This document shows positions 1 through 6,236 of a stretch of DNA of 7,855 nucleotides, one piece after another (the first letter of the stretch is position 1; every line of letters starts with the position of its first letter). Below the pieces are notes generated by a model. That model was given only the letters and a program-made list of their open reading frames with translations, was not told the DNA's origin and did no database searches. Source of the DNA: 2-01-FULL-50-23 sp964509695 (GTDB lineage: Bacteria; Patescibacteriota; Microgenomatia; UBA1400; MFAQ01). The position numbers and the translations under genes are program-made. The stretch is from contig CAZDXN010000028.1 of the NCBI GenBank assembly GCA_964509695.1, forward strand, positions 1 through 7,855, read 5' to 3'.

Positions 1-2024
1 TCCTTCACCGTTTCTTCCAACTGACTCACAAACTGATTGGCCAATATCAACCCCAAGGCATACTTACGGGCCTCGGACAGCATCTGAGCAAAGTCCGGCG
101 TGGCGAAGTTCTGAAACTCATCGACATAAAGATAGAATGGCCGTCTTTGTTCTTTGGGGATATCCTGCCGCGATAAAGCTGCCTGCAAGACCTTGGGGAT
201 CAATAGTAACCCCAAGAAATTGGAGTCCTCTTCCCCCAGCAAGCCCTTAGCCAGTTTCAGAAACACAATCTTGCCCGTGTCCATCGCCATCCGGAAATCC
301 AAAGTGCTCTTCGACTGACCGATGATGTTACGGACCATTTTGTTGGTGATGAACTTGCCGAACTTTGACACGATGTAGTCAAGCGTCTCGCTCTTGTGAA
401 ATTGATCAGTCTTGGCAATCTGGTCGGTCCAGTACCGCCGCACGATCGGATCGGTCACCTTTGGCAACAACTCTTGGACATATTTATCATCGGTCAACGC
501 CCGGACCACTTCCACAAACGACGCTCCCGGCGTCACCGCCACCGTCAGCATCGCATTTCGGATTGAGTGTTCAAAACGGGGTCCGATAATACCGGTCTTA
601 TGCGGGTCATATAGCTTATACATTAGATTGATGATGGCCGACGAGACCAACATCATCTCCTCGGTCGTCTTCACCGCCAAGAGATTAAACCCGATCGGCC
701 TTTCCGTGTCCGACGGGTCAAACACAATTACGTCCTCCGCTCTCTCCGGCGGCACTAGCTCCAGTAGTTCTTCAATACCATCTCCATGCGGCTCGAGGAA
801 ACACAAACCCCGGCCCGCCTTCATATCCTGAATGATCATCGTCTTGAGTAATTCGGTTTTTCCGGTACCGGTGCGTCCGATGATGTACTGATGCCTCATC
901 CGGTCTTCCTCGGAAATGAAGATCGGTCTCTCCTGTCCTCGATAAATCGACTTGCCCAGATACATCCCCGAGGTCGGAAATCCCCCCGTCGCTGGTGCGC
1001 TCTTCGCGTTTAGCCAATAAATATGAGGCGTCTCAATCGTCTTGTTGGGCATATGCCAAAGCGTCGCCAGCTCCTCGGTATTCAGAACCGAGTTATTACC
1101 AAACATCGATTGATACCGATAAATAAAATCCACCATGAAGCCGTTCTTGAAACGGATCTTCTTTCCCTTGAAACCATTCATATTTCCGTTAAATTGTGAA
1201 TATGCCCCCTTCAAATTGGCCAAATTCTGTTTGGCAATGCTCTCGCTTGGTGCCACCGTCACAATTCTTACCGCTGTCAGAAATCCCGGTTTATTCACCT
1301 TGTTATCAATCGCCTCAAAATCAGCCGGGCTCATCTTAAACTTCGCCTTCTCCGGGTCCGCTTCGGATTTCTTCGTCCGACTGATATAGCTTTCTCCGGT
1401 CTTTTGCCATTCAGACTCCGCCGGCACGATGATGATCTGGATCGCCGCCGTTTCCCCCTCGCCAAACTTGGCCATTGACGCCGTAATCGAAGACAAGGGG
1501 TCGGTCGTCAACTCCTTAAAAACTTTTATCGGTTTGTAGCTCTCTCCCCGCAACACCATCTCCGCAAAGGCCACCTTGCCCGTCTCGTTAAAAATGTTGT
1601 ATTCCTCCACTTCTTTTACTTGCAGCCCGGGGTAAGCACCCGCCAACAGTTTTTCGGTAAGTTCCATATTGTTTCGATGGCAGGAAACATAAAACTTGAT
1701 ACTTTCCTTTTTGGCGACGATCTCAAAAGACAAATGTTGTTGGGCCTTGAATCTCTGCCAGAAACCACCCTGCTTCACCGAATGAAGCGCGGCGAAGATT
1801 TGCTCAGCCGCGTCAATCTTGACCTCGTTATCATGCGGGACCGCGATTTCCAGCAAGACGAAGTTGAGGGAAACCTCCTCTCGGTTGCGAAAACGCAGGT
1901 ACTGCAACAACACCAACGCTCCTCCCACAAAAATCAGTACCAAGATCCCCAAGATAAAAACTGTCACTAGTATAAACTGGGCCAGTTGCGCCATCACCAA
2001 ATTCAAATCAATACCATTTATCAT
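1..2024 (-). CDS. Membrane-anchored DUF87/TraG-VirD4-like ATPase, C-terminus beyond the window
   Basis: At least 674 residues are visible; the C-terminus lies left of base 1. One membrane segment spans about residues 15-40, followed by a basic stretch (RFRNRE) that suggests a cytoplasmic body. An N-terminal domain (about 50-330, with LEIAVPHDNE near 59-68) comes before the P-loop ATPase domain. Walker A is GRTGTGKT at 383-390. An EPHGDG box follows shortly after it. Walker B is YLYVDEFQNF with D635/E636, and after it come LSEARKY and ILANQF. This order is typical of the TraG/VirD4/TrwB and HerA (DUF87) ATPases that move DNA or protein at conjugation and secretion channels. Proteins of this form are widespread in Patescibacteria, often annotated as VirB4-like or TraM-recognition proteins; the substrate is unknown. 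The ATG overlaps the TGA of the upstream small gene (ATGA), so translation is probably coupled. No other secretion gene is visible. The family is confident, the role inferred. Confidence 0.9.
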   Translation of the reverse strand, partial: MINGIDLNLVMAQLAQFILVTVFILGILVLIFVGGALVLLQYLRFRNREEVSLNFVLLEIAVPHDNEVKIDAAEQIFAALHSVKQGGFWQRFKAQQHLSFEIVAKKESIKFYVSCHRNNMELTEKLLAGAYPGLQVKEVEEYNIFNETGKVAFAEMVLRGESYKPIKVFKELTTDPLSSITASMAKFGEGETAAIQIIIVPAESEWQKTGESYISRTKKSEADPEKAKFKMSPADFEAIDNKVNKPGFLTAVRIVTVAPSESIAKQNLANLKGAYSQFNGNMNGFKGKKIRFKNGFMVDFIYRYQSMFGNNSVLNTEELATLWHMPNKTIETPHIYWLNAKSAPATGGFPTSGMYLGKSIYRGQERPIFISEEDRMRHQYIIGRTGTGKTELLKTMIIQDMKAGRGLCFLEPHGDGIEELLELVPPERAEDVIVFDPSDTERPIGFNLLAVKTTEEMMLVSSAIINLMYKLYDPHKTGIIGPRFEHSIRNAMLTVAVTPGASFVEVVRALTDDKYVQELLPKVTDPIVRRYWTDQIAKTDQFHKSETLDYIVSKFGKFITNKMVRNIIGQSKSTLDFRMAMDTGKIVFLKLAKGLLGEEDSNFLGLLLIPKVLQAALSRQDIPKEQRRPFYLYVDEFQNFATPDFAQMLSEARKYALGLILANQFVSQLEETVK

Positions 2025-2374
2025 TGTTGTTTCGGTCTATAAAAGACTCTTCCCGGATACTTCTTAATCATATAAACGCTCCATTCCGCCAGCCATCGGA
2101 TCGCGTCCAACACTTTGTGGTGCAGTCCTCGTTTCACCTCCTCCTCATCCAAAGGCAGGATAATCGTTTGTTTCTGTAGCTTTGGCATCATTCCCATCAC
2201 CTTCTTGGCCGCGTCATCAGTTGGCGACGAGCTAGTCGTCGGGGGAGGTTGGGAGGTGCTGGGCGGCTTTGTCTCCGCTTGTTTCTCAATCTTTTCGATA
2301 TAGCCCTCGACCTCGGTCGCCGCCAGTCTCTCCGCCTCGGATTTTGGTTCTAGTTCTTTTCCCATCACAGGCAT
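2021..2374 (-). CDS. Small hypothetical protein coupled to the DUF87 ATPase
   Basis: This 117-residue protein has no function I can name. Residues 5-35 are charged and probably helical. Residues 36-53 form a Pro/Ser/Thr-rich linker, and the C-terminal half holds ILPLDEEEVKRGLHHKVLDA followed by an aromatic, amphipathic stretch (AIRWLAEWSVYMIKKYPGRV). That C-terminal part looks conserved in style, whereas the linker looks unconstrained. There is no signal peptide or clear transmembrane helix. The stop codon overlaps the ATPase start by 4 bp (ATGA), and cobO ends 36 bp upstream, so it is probably the first gene of a two-gene unit and may be an adaptor or membrane-surface partner of the ATPase (inference). 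The ATG at 2374 is used; a second ATG three codons later (2365) is an alternative, and neither has a convincing Shine-Dalgarno sequence. Confidence 0.8.
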   Translation of the reverse strand: MPVMGKELEPKSEAERLAATEVEGYIEKIEKQAETKPPSTSQPPPTTSSSPTDDAAKKVMGMMPKLQKQTIILPLDEEEVKRGLHHKVLDAIRWLAEWSVYMIKKYPGRVFYRPKQQ

Positions 2375-2410
2375 ATCTCTACTATATCAACTCGAACCTT
2401 TCCCCGCACC

Positions 2411-3037
2411 CTAGAAATCCAATCCGGCTACAGCCAACCTCCCCAAATCAAACTGGTGTTTCACTTTATTTATCTCCGAAATCAAATCCACCCTCGCCTT
2501 CAACCAGTCTACTTCTCCCCGTCCCGTCAAAATCACATTGGTCATTCTCCGCCTCGAAATTAATTTTATGATATCCTTCTTGAAAAGTAATCTGTCCTTT
2601 ACCGCCACCAAGATTTCGTCCAGTACCAATAGATCCGGCGCGCTACCCCACTGGGGTATCTTTTCCGCCAAAACATCATCGGCCAACTTTATTCCCGACT
2701 CAGCCGCAATCTTATGCCCCACTGGGGTATCAAAGTCAAATATCTTCGCCCTCCCAGCTCTCCTCATTTTTGGGTTTTCGAGTTTTTGAGTTTTTGAGTT
2801 TTTTACATAGAATCCCCTCCCCACCCAATACATCATCAACCTATCTTTGTATTCCTTCGTTAGCATTTCTGGAAGTCGAATCTCTCCGATTGGCCAAGAG
2901 TTATCTTTGTACCACGAGATCCAGACCACCCGCCGGCCATGAGCCAGTGATCGGACGACCATTCCCAAGGCCGCCGAGGTTTTCCCCTTACCCTCACCAG
3001 AAAAAACATAGACCAATCCGTTCTTGTTTGTACTCAT
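2411..3037 (-). CDS. cobO: Cob(I)alamin (corrinoid) adenosyltransferase, CobO/BtuR family, with an internal insertion
   Basis: The 208-residue protein matches the CobA/CobO/BtuR family, which moves the adenosyl group of ATP to cob(I)alamin to make coenzyme B12. Visible motifs are the P-loop GEGKGKTSAALG from residue 14, a Walker B-like LLVLDEI (D140/E141), VILTGRG (168-174) and the family's C-terminal VKHQFDLG (192-199). Against the E. coli BtuR sequence as I recall it, the distance from the GF (GRGFYV) to the DE is about 28 residues longer. The extra material falls at about 79-107 and coincides with an 8-bp tandem repeat and one copy of a 15-bp hairpin repeat; the second copy encodes IPQWG just before the Walker B strand. 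The reading frame stays open. A perfect TATAAT box lies 20 bp upstream of the ATG. Downstream of nrdJ on the same strand, it would supply that enzyme's cofactor. Whether the insertion permits activity is not known. Confidence 0.9.
   Translation of the reverse strand: MSTNKNGLVYVFSGEGKGKTSAALGMVVRSLAHGRRVVWISWYKDNSWPIGEIRLPEMLTKEYKDRLMMYWVGRGFYVKNSKTQKLENPKMRRAGRAKIFDFDTPVGHKIAAESGIKLADDVLAEKIPQWGSAPDLLVLDEILVAVKDRLLFKKDIIKLISRRRMTNVILTGRGEVDWLKARVDLISEINKVKHQFDLGRLAVAGLDF
2644..2660. repeat. Hairpin repeat copy 1 inside cobO (CCCCACTGGGGTATC)
   Basis: The 15-mer CCCCACTGGGGTATC lies at 2646-2660. With the preceding TA it forms a perfect inverted repeat, TACCCC-ACT-GGGGTA (2644-2658). Read on the minus strand it encodes IPQWG of CobO, starting at the third base of codon 126. 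An identical copy lies 71 bp to the right in a different codon phase. Confidence 0.85.
2717..2731. repeat. Hairpin repeat copy 2 inside cobO (CCCCACTGGGGTATC)
   Basis: This is an exact second copy of the 15-mer found at 2646-2660, with inverted arms CCCC/GGGG around ACT. On the minus strand it encodes DTPVG (CobO residues 103-107), starting at the first base of a codon, so the two copies are read in different phases. It sits at the end of the apparent CobO insertion. Confidence 0.85.
2767..2804. repeat. 8-bp short tandem repeat inside cobO
   Basis: Four consecutive 8-bp units are visible on the plus strand: TTTTTGGG, TTTTCGAG and two TTTTTGAG, followed by a final T run. They lie in the cobO coding region and encode a Lys/Asn/Thr-rich stretch at about residues 78-91. 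Because 8 is not a multiple of 3, gain or loss of one unit would shift the reading frame. Confidence 0.9.
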
Positions 3038-3050
3038 TTGATATATTTAG

Positions 3051-3233
3051 TCAATAATTATAGTGCTTACTCACTACCTCTTTAAAACCGGGTGGTTGGG
3101 GAAAAATAGAAACTGACAAAGTACGTGTTTTAATGGATTCATCAATCAAATACCGAAGAATACCCACCCTTAGCAATGGCACCAACCAACTGATAGTAAA
3201 ACTACCTATAATCAGTAGACCATTTTTGGGCAA
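3051..3233 (-). CDS. Doubtful 60-residue ORF with a hydrophobic N-terminus
   Basis: I do not recognise this ORF. It starts with TTG immediately after the nrdJ TAG stop, with no spacer, and ends in TGA. Residues 6-29 (LLIIGSFTISWLVPLLRVGI and onward) could form one membrane helix, and the tail is Pro- and aromatic-containing without a motif. No ribosome binding site is visible; translation could only come from reinitiation after nrdJ. Its 3' end overlaps the TATAAT box proposed for cobO. It could be a real small membrane protein or an open stretch of spacer; the second is slightly more likely. The spacer also holds an imperfect stem, ACTGA/TCAGT, at about 3186-3213 just after the nrdJ stop, without a T run. 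Confidence 0.25.
   Translation of the reverse strand: MPKNGLLIIGSFTISWLVPLLRVGILRYLIDESIKTRTLSVSIFPQPPGFKEVVSKHYNY
3057..3086 (-). promoter_or_regulatory. Candidate promoter for cobO
   Basis: On the minus strand a perfect -10 box TATAAT occupies 3062-3057, and a partial -35 (TTTAAA, 4 of 6 matches to TTGACA) lies 18 bp upstream at 3086-3081. Transcription would start near 3050, giving a leader of only about 13 nt before the cobO ATG. The -10 is good and the -35 weak. It would let cobO be expressed apart from nrdJ. Confidence 0.45.
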
Positions 3234-5576
3234 CTATTTCAAGGGGGTAATTTTCCCTTCATTGTATTCGACTTCGCAAGCTCCCGCCATACAGGCCAGT
3301 TCCTGGGCCGCCTTAGTATAATCCTCTTCCTCATACCGATAAAGTTTGGAGAAATCAATCTGGGGGAACCCCGCCACCAGCTTCTCATACTCCTCTTTAT
3401 CAATTTCCTGATACGGCATCTGGGCATACGCCGCGTCAAATGAAGGGAGGAAGCTCATACCTCCAATTAGATCACGGTGGTCCCAAACCCAGCCGATCAG
3501 ATCAAGCACTTCATCAGGGTGATACGTGATCGTCACGCTCGGATTATGTTCCGTCCAGTGAATCTTATTCTGAAGCCAATACTCACATTGTTCCAACGCA
3601 CTCCTCTGATTTCTAGTCACCGCCCCGTCCGGAGACTTCACCGGAAAGTGAATTACCCAAGTAATCGCCGTCTCTGCCGTCTGTCCGTTCTCTGGATCCA
3701 TCGGTACCGCCGCATCCTTTAGAACTTTGTAGACCGGCGAATGGGTACTTACCCGGATATTCCTGATATAGTACTGCGACCATCTAGTGTGTAACCCTGA
3801 GGAGCAGTTGAAGAGCTGAGCCGAATTTCCCGACGGCTTGACGCACGTCACCGCCGCCGCTTGGTTGATTCCCAGTTTCTCGGCCATCTGTCGATTAGTT
3901 TCAATCGCCACTTGCCTTAATCTACCCTGTACCGACGGATCCTGCGCCGCCTTGCTATCCAGCTGTCCGGTGATATCTACCCCCAGAAGTCTCTCCTCCT
4001 CACAGTTCTCCTTCCACATCGGCCGGAGTCCCGGAAAATTCGTCGCCAGAGATTGAATCGTCCCAATAATCGCCGCCACCTCTATCTTGTCTTTCAAAGA
4101 TTCATAGGTATCCTCCGCTCGAGCGATAGCCATCGACAAATTACAAAATTCATACGGCCTCAGATTTATTTCACCACAAGGATTACAGCCATATTCGGCC
4201 GGTTTTCTTCTCGCCGGTGAGAGATTGATGGCAGCCTGTCGGTTAAAAATCCCCGGTTCGCCCCGACCCGTCTCCACCATCGCCAACATTTGTTTGGTAA
4301 TCTCCAGTTGGGTTAATCCAGACTCAGGCCAAACAGCACTATTATTGGCGTTCCATCTTTGGCTATTGTCCCGCTCGAAATCTCCCGACTTACACAACCT
4401 CATCTCAGTATCATCAAAATCAAACAGAGAAATCATCGCCGTCCGCCTCATTCCCCCGGAAACCGCCGCACTCCCCACCTCACACATTACGTCGTGAGCG
4501 TCAATTGGGCGTAGGAAGCTCCCCTGACGGGAAAATAGTTTCGCCCGGGCAAACTCCAAAGTCTGTCGTAGTGGCTCGGGACCACTGCTTCGACCCCCTT
4601 TCACCCGCAGGATTGCCCCAGCCGGTCGCAGAGCCGAGTAATCAAATTTGATATCGCCTCCATCAAACCAGGTTGACAGACCCAAACGAATCGCCTCGCC
4701 CCAACCCTCGGTCGTGTCTTCAATCAAATGAGTCCTTGCTTCCGCTCCGGTTTGCCGCTTTACTCGGGGCAAGTTCTCAACATACTTTCCCTCCACCGAG
4801 AATCCCACACCGCAACCGTTCATCGAGATTAACAACGCCTCCACAAAAGAATCCACGCTATCAACCGGCAGGTACGAACAGTTGTAAATCGCGATATTGC
4901 TCCTTCTCGCCGCCTGGCCCGCCATAGCCAGAAGTCTCATTGACGGAGCTGCCTTCATCTCCAAAACTGTCTTTCTAATCCGATTAAAAGTATCTGCCTC
5001 CAATCTCCCGTCAGCCAATTCCGCCATATAATCGACTGCCCGATCTACCGTCTCGACCCACGTTTCCCTCCGCCCGAGGTCCCAGTTAAACCTGGAATAA
5101 TGATTAAAAAACTGGAACTTCTGGACCTGATTTCCGAAATATTGATCGCTGGTCGCGAATGCTTCCGCCACTTCTACCGGAATTGGTCTCTCTTCACGCA
5201 GCTTAGCGTGTTCTGCCCGATAGAGAATATAATTCTTAGCCGCCGCAAACTCACCCGCCGCCTGAAGCACCAATTCCACCGTATCCTGAACTTGCTCAAC
5301 GGTGGGATTGGCATACTTGGCTCCAATGATGTTTACGACTCTTTTAGAGAGCTCCGAAAAGCCCGTCGAAGGCGTCCGATTCAAATCCTCAAAACATAAT
5401 TTAATCGCTTTCTCGATCTTTCCTACCTCAAACTCCACCACCCGGCCGTCTCGCTTGGTTATCGTTTTGGGAATCTCAATCTTTATCTCCCCATCCCTAA
5501 TTGTCTTAACTTCTTTCTTTTTCTTTAACCTGCTGATTACTGACGGCTGACGGCTGAAAACTGCTTTGTTGGGCAT
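3234..5576 (-). CDS. nrdJ: Adenosylcobalamin-dependent ribonucleotide reductase (class II) with ATP cone
   Basis: This 780-residue enzyme reduces ribonucleotides to deoxyribonucleotides using a radical generated from coenzyme B12. An N-terminal ATP cone (about 36-128; ITKRDGRVVEFEVGKI near 39-54, NYILYRAEHAKLRE at 115-128) suggests overall dATP/ATP control. In the catalytic barrel, NPCGEI (465-470) carries the thiyl-radical Cys467 and Glu469. Cys233 (YNCSYLP) and Cys478 (CNLS) are the likely redox pair; the 11-residue spacing between Cys467 and Cys478 equals that of C408 and C419 in the Lactobacillus leichmannii enzyme. The C-terminal tail CMAGAC (Cys762/Cys767) matches that enzyme's C731/C736 relay pair. 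All key residues are present and no intein is seen, so it should be active. The ATG lies 4 bp after the nrdR stop, with no Shine-Dalgarno, so coupling is likely. Residues 5-17 are encoded by a 7-bp tandem repeat and look non-conserved. Whether it uses di- or triphosphates cannot be decided here. Confidence 0.96.
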   Translation of the reverse strand: MPNKAVFSRQPSVISRLKKKKEVKTIRDGEIKIEIPKTITKRDGRVVEFEVGKIEKAIKLCFEDLNRTPSTGFSELSKRVVNIIGAKYANPTVEQVQDTVELVLQAAGEFAAAKNYILYRAEHAKLREERPIPVEVAEAFATSDQYFGNQVQKFQFFNHYSRFNWDLGRRETWVETVDRAVDYMAELADGRLEADTFNRIRKTVLEMKAAPSMRLLAMAGQAARRSNIAIYNCSYLPVDSVDSFVEALLISMNGCGVGFSVEGKYVENLPRVKRQTGAEARTHLIEDTTEGWGEAIRLGLSTWFDGGDIKFDYSALRPAGAILRVKGGRSSGPEPLRQTLEFARAKLFSRQGSFLRPIDAHDVMCEVGSAAVSGGMRRTAMISLFDFDDTEMRLCKSGDFERDNSQRWNANNSAVWPESGLTQLEITKQMLAMVETGRGEPGIFNRQAAINLSPARRKPAEYGCNPCGEINLRPYEFCNLSMAIARAEDTYESLKDKIEVAAIIGTIQSLATNFPGLRPMWKENCEEERLLGVDITGQLDSKAAQDPSVQGRLRQVAIETNRQMAEKLGINQAAAVTCVKPSGNSAQLFNCSSGLHTRWSQYYIRNIRVSTHSPVYKVLKDAAVPMDPENGQTAETAITWVIHFPVKSPDGAVTRNQRSALEQCEYWLQNKIHWTEHNPSVTITYHPDEVLDLIGWVWDHRDLIGGMSFLPSFDAAYAQMPYQEIDKEEYEKLVAGFPQIDFSKLYRYEEEDYTKAAQELACMAGACEVEYNEGKITPLK
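5534..5564. repeat. 7-bp tandem repeat (TGANNNC) in the first codons of nrdJ
   Basis: Four 7-bp units in exact register follow the pattern TGANNNC: TGATTAC at 5534, TGACGGC at 5541 and again at 5548, and TGAAAAC at 5555, followed by TGC. They encode about residues 5-15 of NrdJ, before the ATP cone. The style resembles heptameric short tandem repeats known from cyanobacteria and some other bacteria. One unit gained or lost would shift the frame. Confidence 0.85.
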
Positions 5577-5580
5577 ATTA

Positions 5581-6027
5581 TTAATCTAATTTGGTAATTA
5601 ATTTGGCGAAGTCCGCTGCTGTTTCGAATTCCAAGTAGACCGAGGCAAACCGCAAATAAGCCACGTCATCCAATCTTTTCAATCGCGATAGAATCATCTT
5701 CCCGATGTCACAGCTGGGGATCTTCGTCGTCTTCCGATTGAGTAGTTTAAGCTCGATATCATCCACCAGCGCGGTCATCTGCTCGTCCGTCACCGGCCGC
5801 TTCCAACAAGCTTTTTTGATCCCTCTCATCACTTTTTCCCGATCAAACTCCTCAATTGCTCCACTTTTCTTCACCACTTTCAGGTCCAAATTGGCCACTT
5901 TCTCATAGGTCGTAAACCGCTTCCCGCATTTCTTACATTCCCGCCTCCGGCGCATCCCTTCCCCCAAAGGCAAGATTCGGCTTTCGAGGACGTTTGTTTC
6001 CTTGTTTTCGCAATATGGGCAATTCAT
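5581..6027 (-). CDS. nrdR: Transcriptional repressor NrdR
   Basis: The 148-residue protein has the usual NrdR length and architecture. An N-terminal zinc ribbon uses Cys3, Cys6, Cys31 and Cys34 (MNCPYC...CKKC), with the basic MRRRREC between. An ATP cone follows at about 48-138 (LKVVKKSGAIEEFDREKVMR onward). In the family the cone senses ATP versus dATP and the zinc ribbon binds NrdR boxes upstream of ribonucleotide reductase genes. Here nrdR is the first gene of the nrdR-nrdJ pair, 4 bp ahead of nrdJ, so it probably controls its own transcript. Classical NrdR boxes are not clear in the leader, but two related TATAG-centred repeats are present. A three-unit GTGACAC inverted array sits 7 bp before the ATG, where a ribosome would load; no Shine-Dalgarno is visible. 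Confidence 0.97.
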   Translation of the reverse strand: MNCPYCENKETNVLESRILPLGEGMRRRRECKKCGKRFTTYEKVANLDLKVVKKSGAIEEFDREKVMRGIKKACWKRPVTDEQMTALVDDIELKLLNRKTTKIPSCDIGKMILSRLKRLDDVAYLRFASVYLEFETAADFAKLITKLD

Positions 6028-6034
6028 ATTTATC

Positions 6035-6059
6035 GTGACACTGTGTCACCGTGACACTG
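6035..6059. promoter_or_regulatory. Alternating GTGACAC/GTGTCAC inverted array in the nrdR leader
   Basis: Three 7-bp half sites alternate in orientation with single-base spacers: GTGACAC (6035-6041), GTGTCAC (6043-6049) and GTGACAC (6051-6057), followed by TG. This makes two overlapping perfect 7-1-7 palindromes, 6035-6049 and 6043-6057. The array ends 7 bp before the nrdR ATG. It could be an operator for a dimeric regulator, an RNA structure masking the start codon, or a neutral repeat; the sequence alone does not decide. Confidence 0.6.
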
Positions 6060-6078
6060 CATTTAGTACCGAAGAATC

Positions 6079-6106
6079 ACTATAGACACTACCAGCAGTA
6101 CATCAA
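6079..6106 (-). promoter_or_regulatory. Candidate proximal promoter P1 of nrdR-nrdJ
   Basis: On the minus strand the -35 is TTGATG (6106-6101; 4 of 6), followed after a 16-bp spacer by the -10 TATAGT (6084-6079; 5 of 6). Transcription would start near 6072 and include the GTGACAC array in a leader of about 45 nt. Confidence 0.5.
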
Positions 6107-6115
6107 CTAGCAATC

Positions 6116-6144
6116 TCTATATCACACTCAAACATCGAGGCCAA
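6116..6144 (-). promoter_or_regulatory. Candidate distal promoter P2 of nrdR-nrdJ
   Basis: On the minus strand the -35 is TTGGCC (6144-6139; 4 of 6) and, after 17 bp, the -10 is TATAGA (6121-6116; 5 of 6). Its -10 lies 37 bp upstream of that of P1, and both share a similar surround (AGTGT, one or two bases, TATAG, then GATT), so P1 and P2 may be a duplicated control unit. Confidence 0.35.
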
Positions 6145-6175
6145 TCCCCGCAAAAACTGCTACAAATATATTTTC

Positions 6176-6236
6176 CCTGGTATTCCCTCCTAATTTAGGG
6201 GGGAAATGTCCGTATTCGGACAAAGAGGGGTACAGG
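6176..6236. other. Predicted three-way-junction element between the CPBP gene and nrdR
   Basis: An outer stem pairs CCTGGTA (6176-6182, one bulged G) with TACAGG (6231-6236). Inside it are two hairpins. The first pairs 6183-6192 with 6196-6205 (ten pairs including one G-T, 3-nt loop). The second is a perfect TGTCCG-TATT-CGGACA (6207-6222). The element starts 7 bp after the CPBP stop on the minus strand. No T run follows on either strand, so it is not a classic terminator. It may be a 3' end structure, a small structured RNA or a short mobile repeat. Confidence 0.5.

Noticed and set aside
412..831. Plus-strand open frame of 139 codons
   Set aside because: It lies entirely antisense to the DUF87 ATPase, whose Walker motifs and family pattern are clear; the Ser-rich translation has no motif.
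2269..3057. Plus-strand open frames opposite cobO
   Set aside because: They are antisense to a gene with intact P-loop, Walker B and C-terminal family motifs, and their products are low-complexity.
3234..5576. Intein or frameshift in nrdJ
   Set aside because: Catalytic motifs follow in normal order and spacing with no Hint-type splice motifs or unexplained large block.
6035..6059. CRISPR-like array
   Set aside because: The units are 7 bp with single-base spacers; there are no 20-50 bp repeats and spacers and no cas gene.
6176..6236. Rho-independent terminator for the CPBP gene or nrdR
   Set aside because: The hairpins are strong, but neither strand has a T run directly after them.
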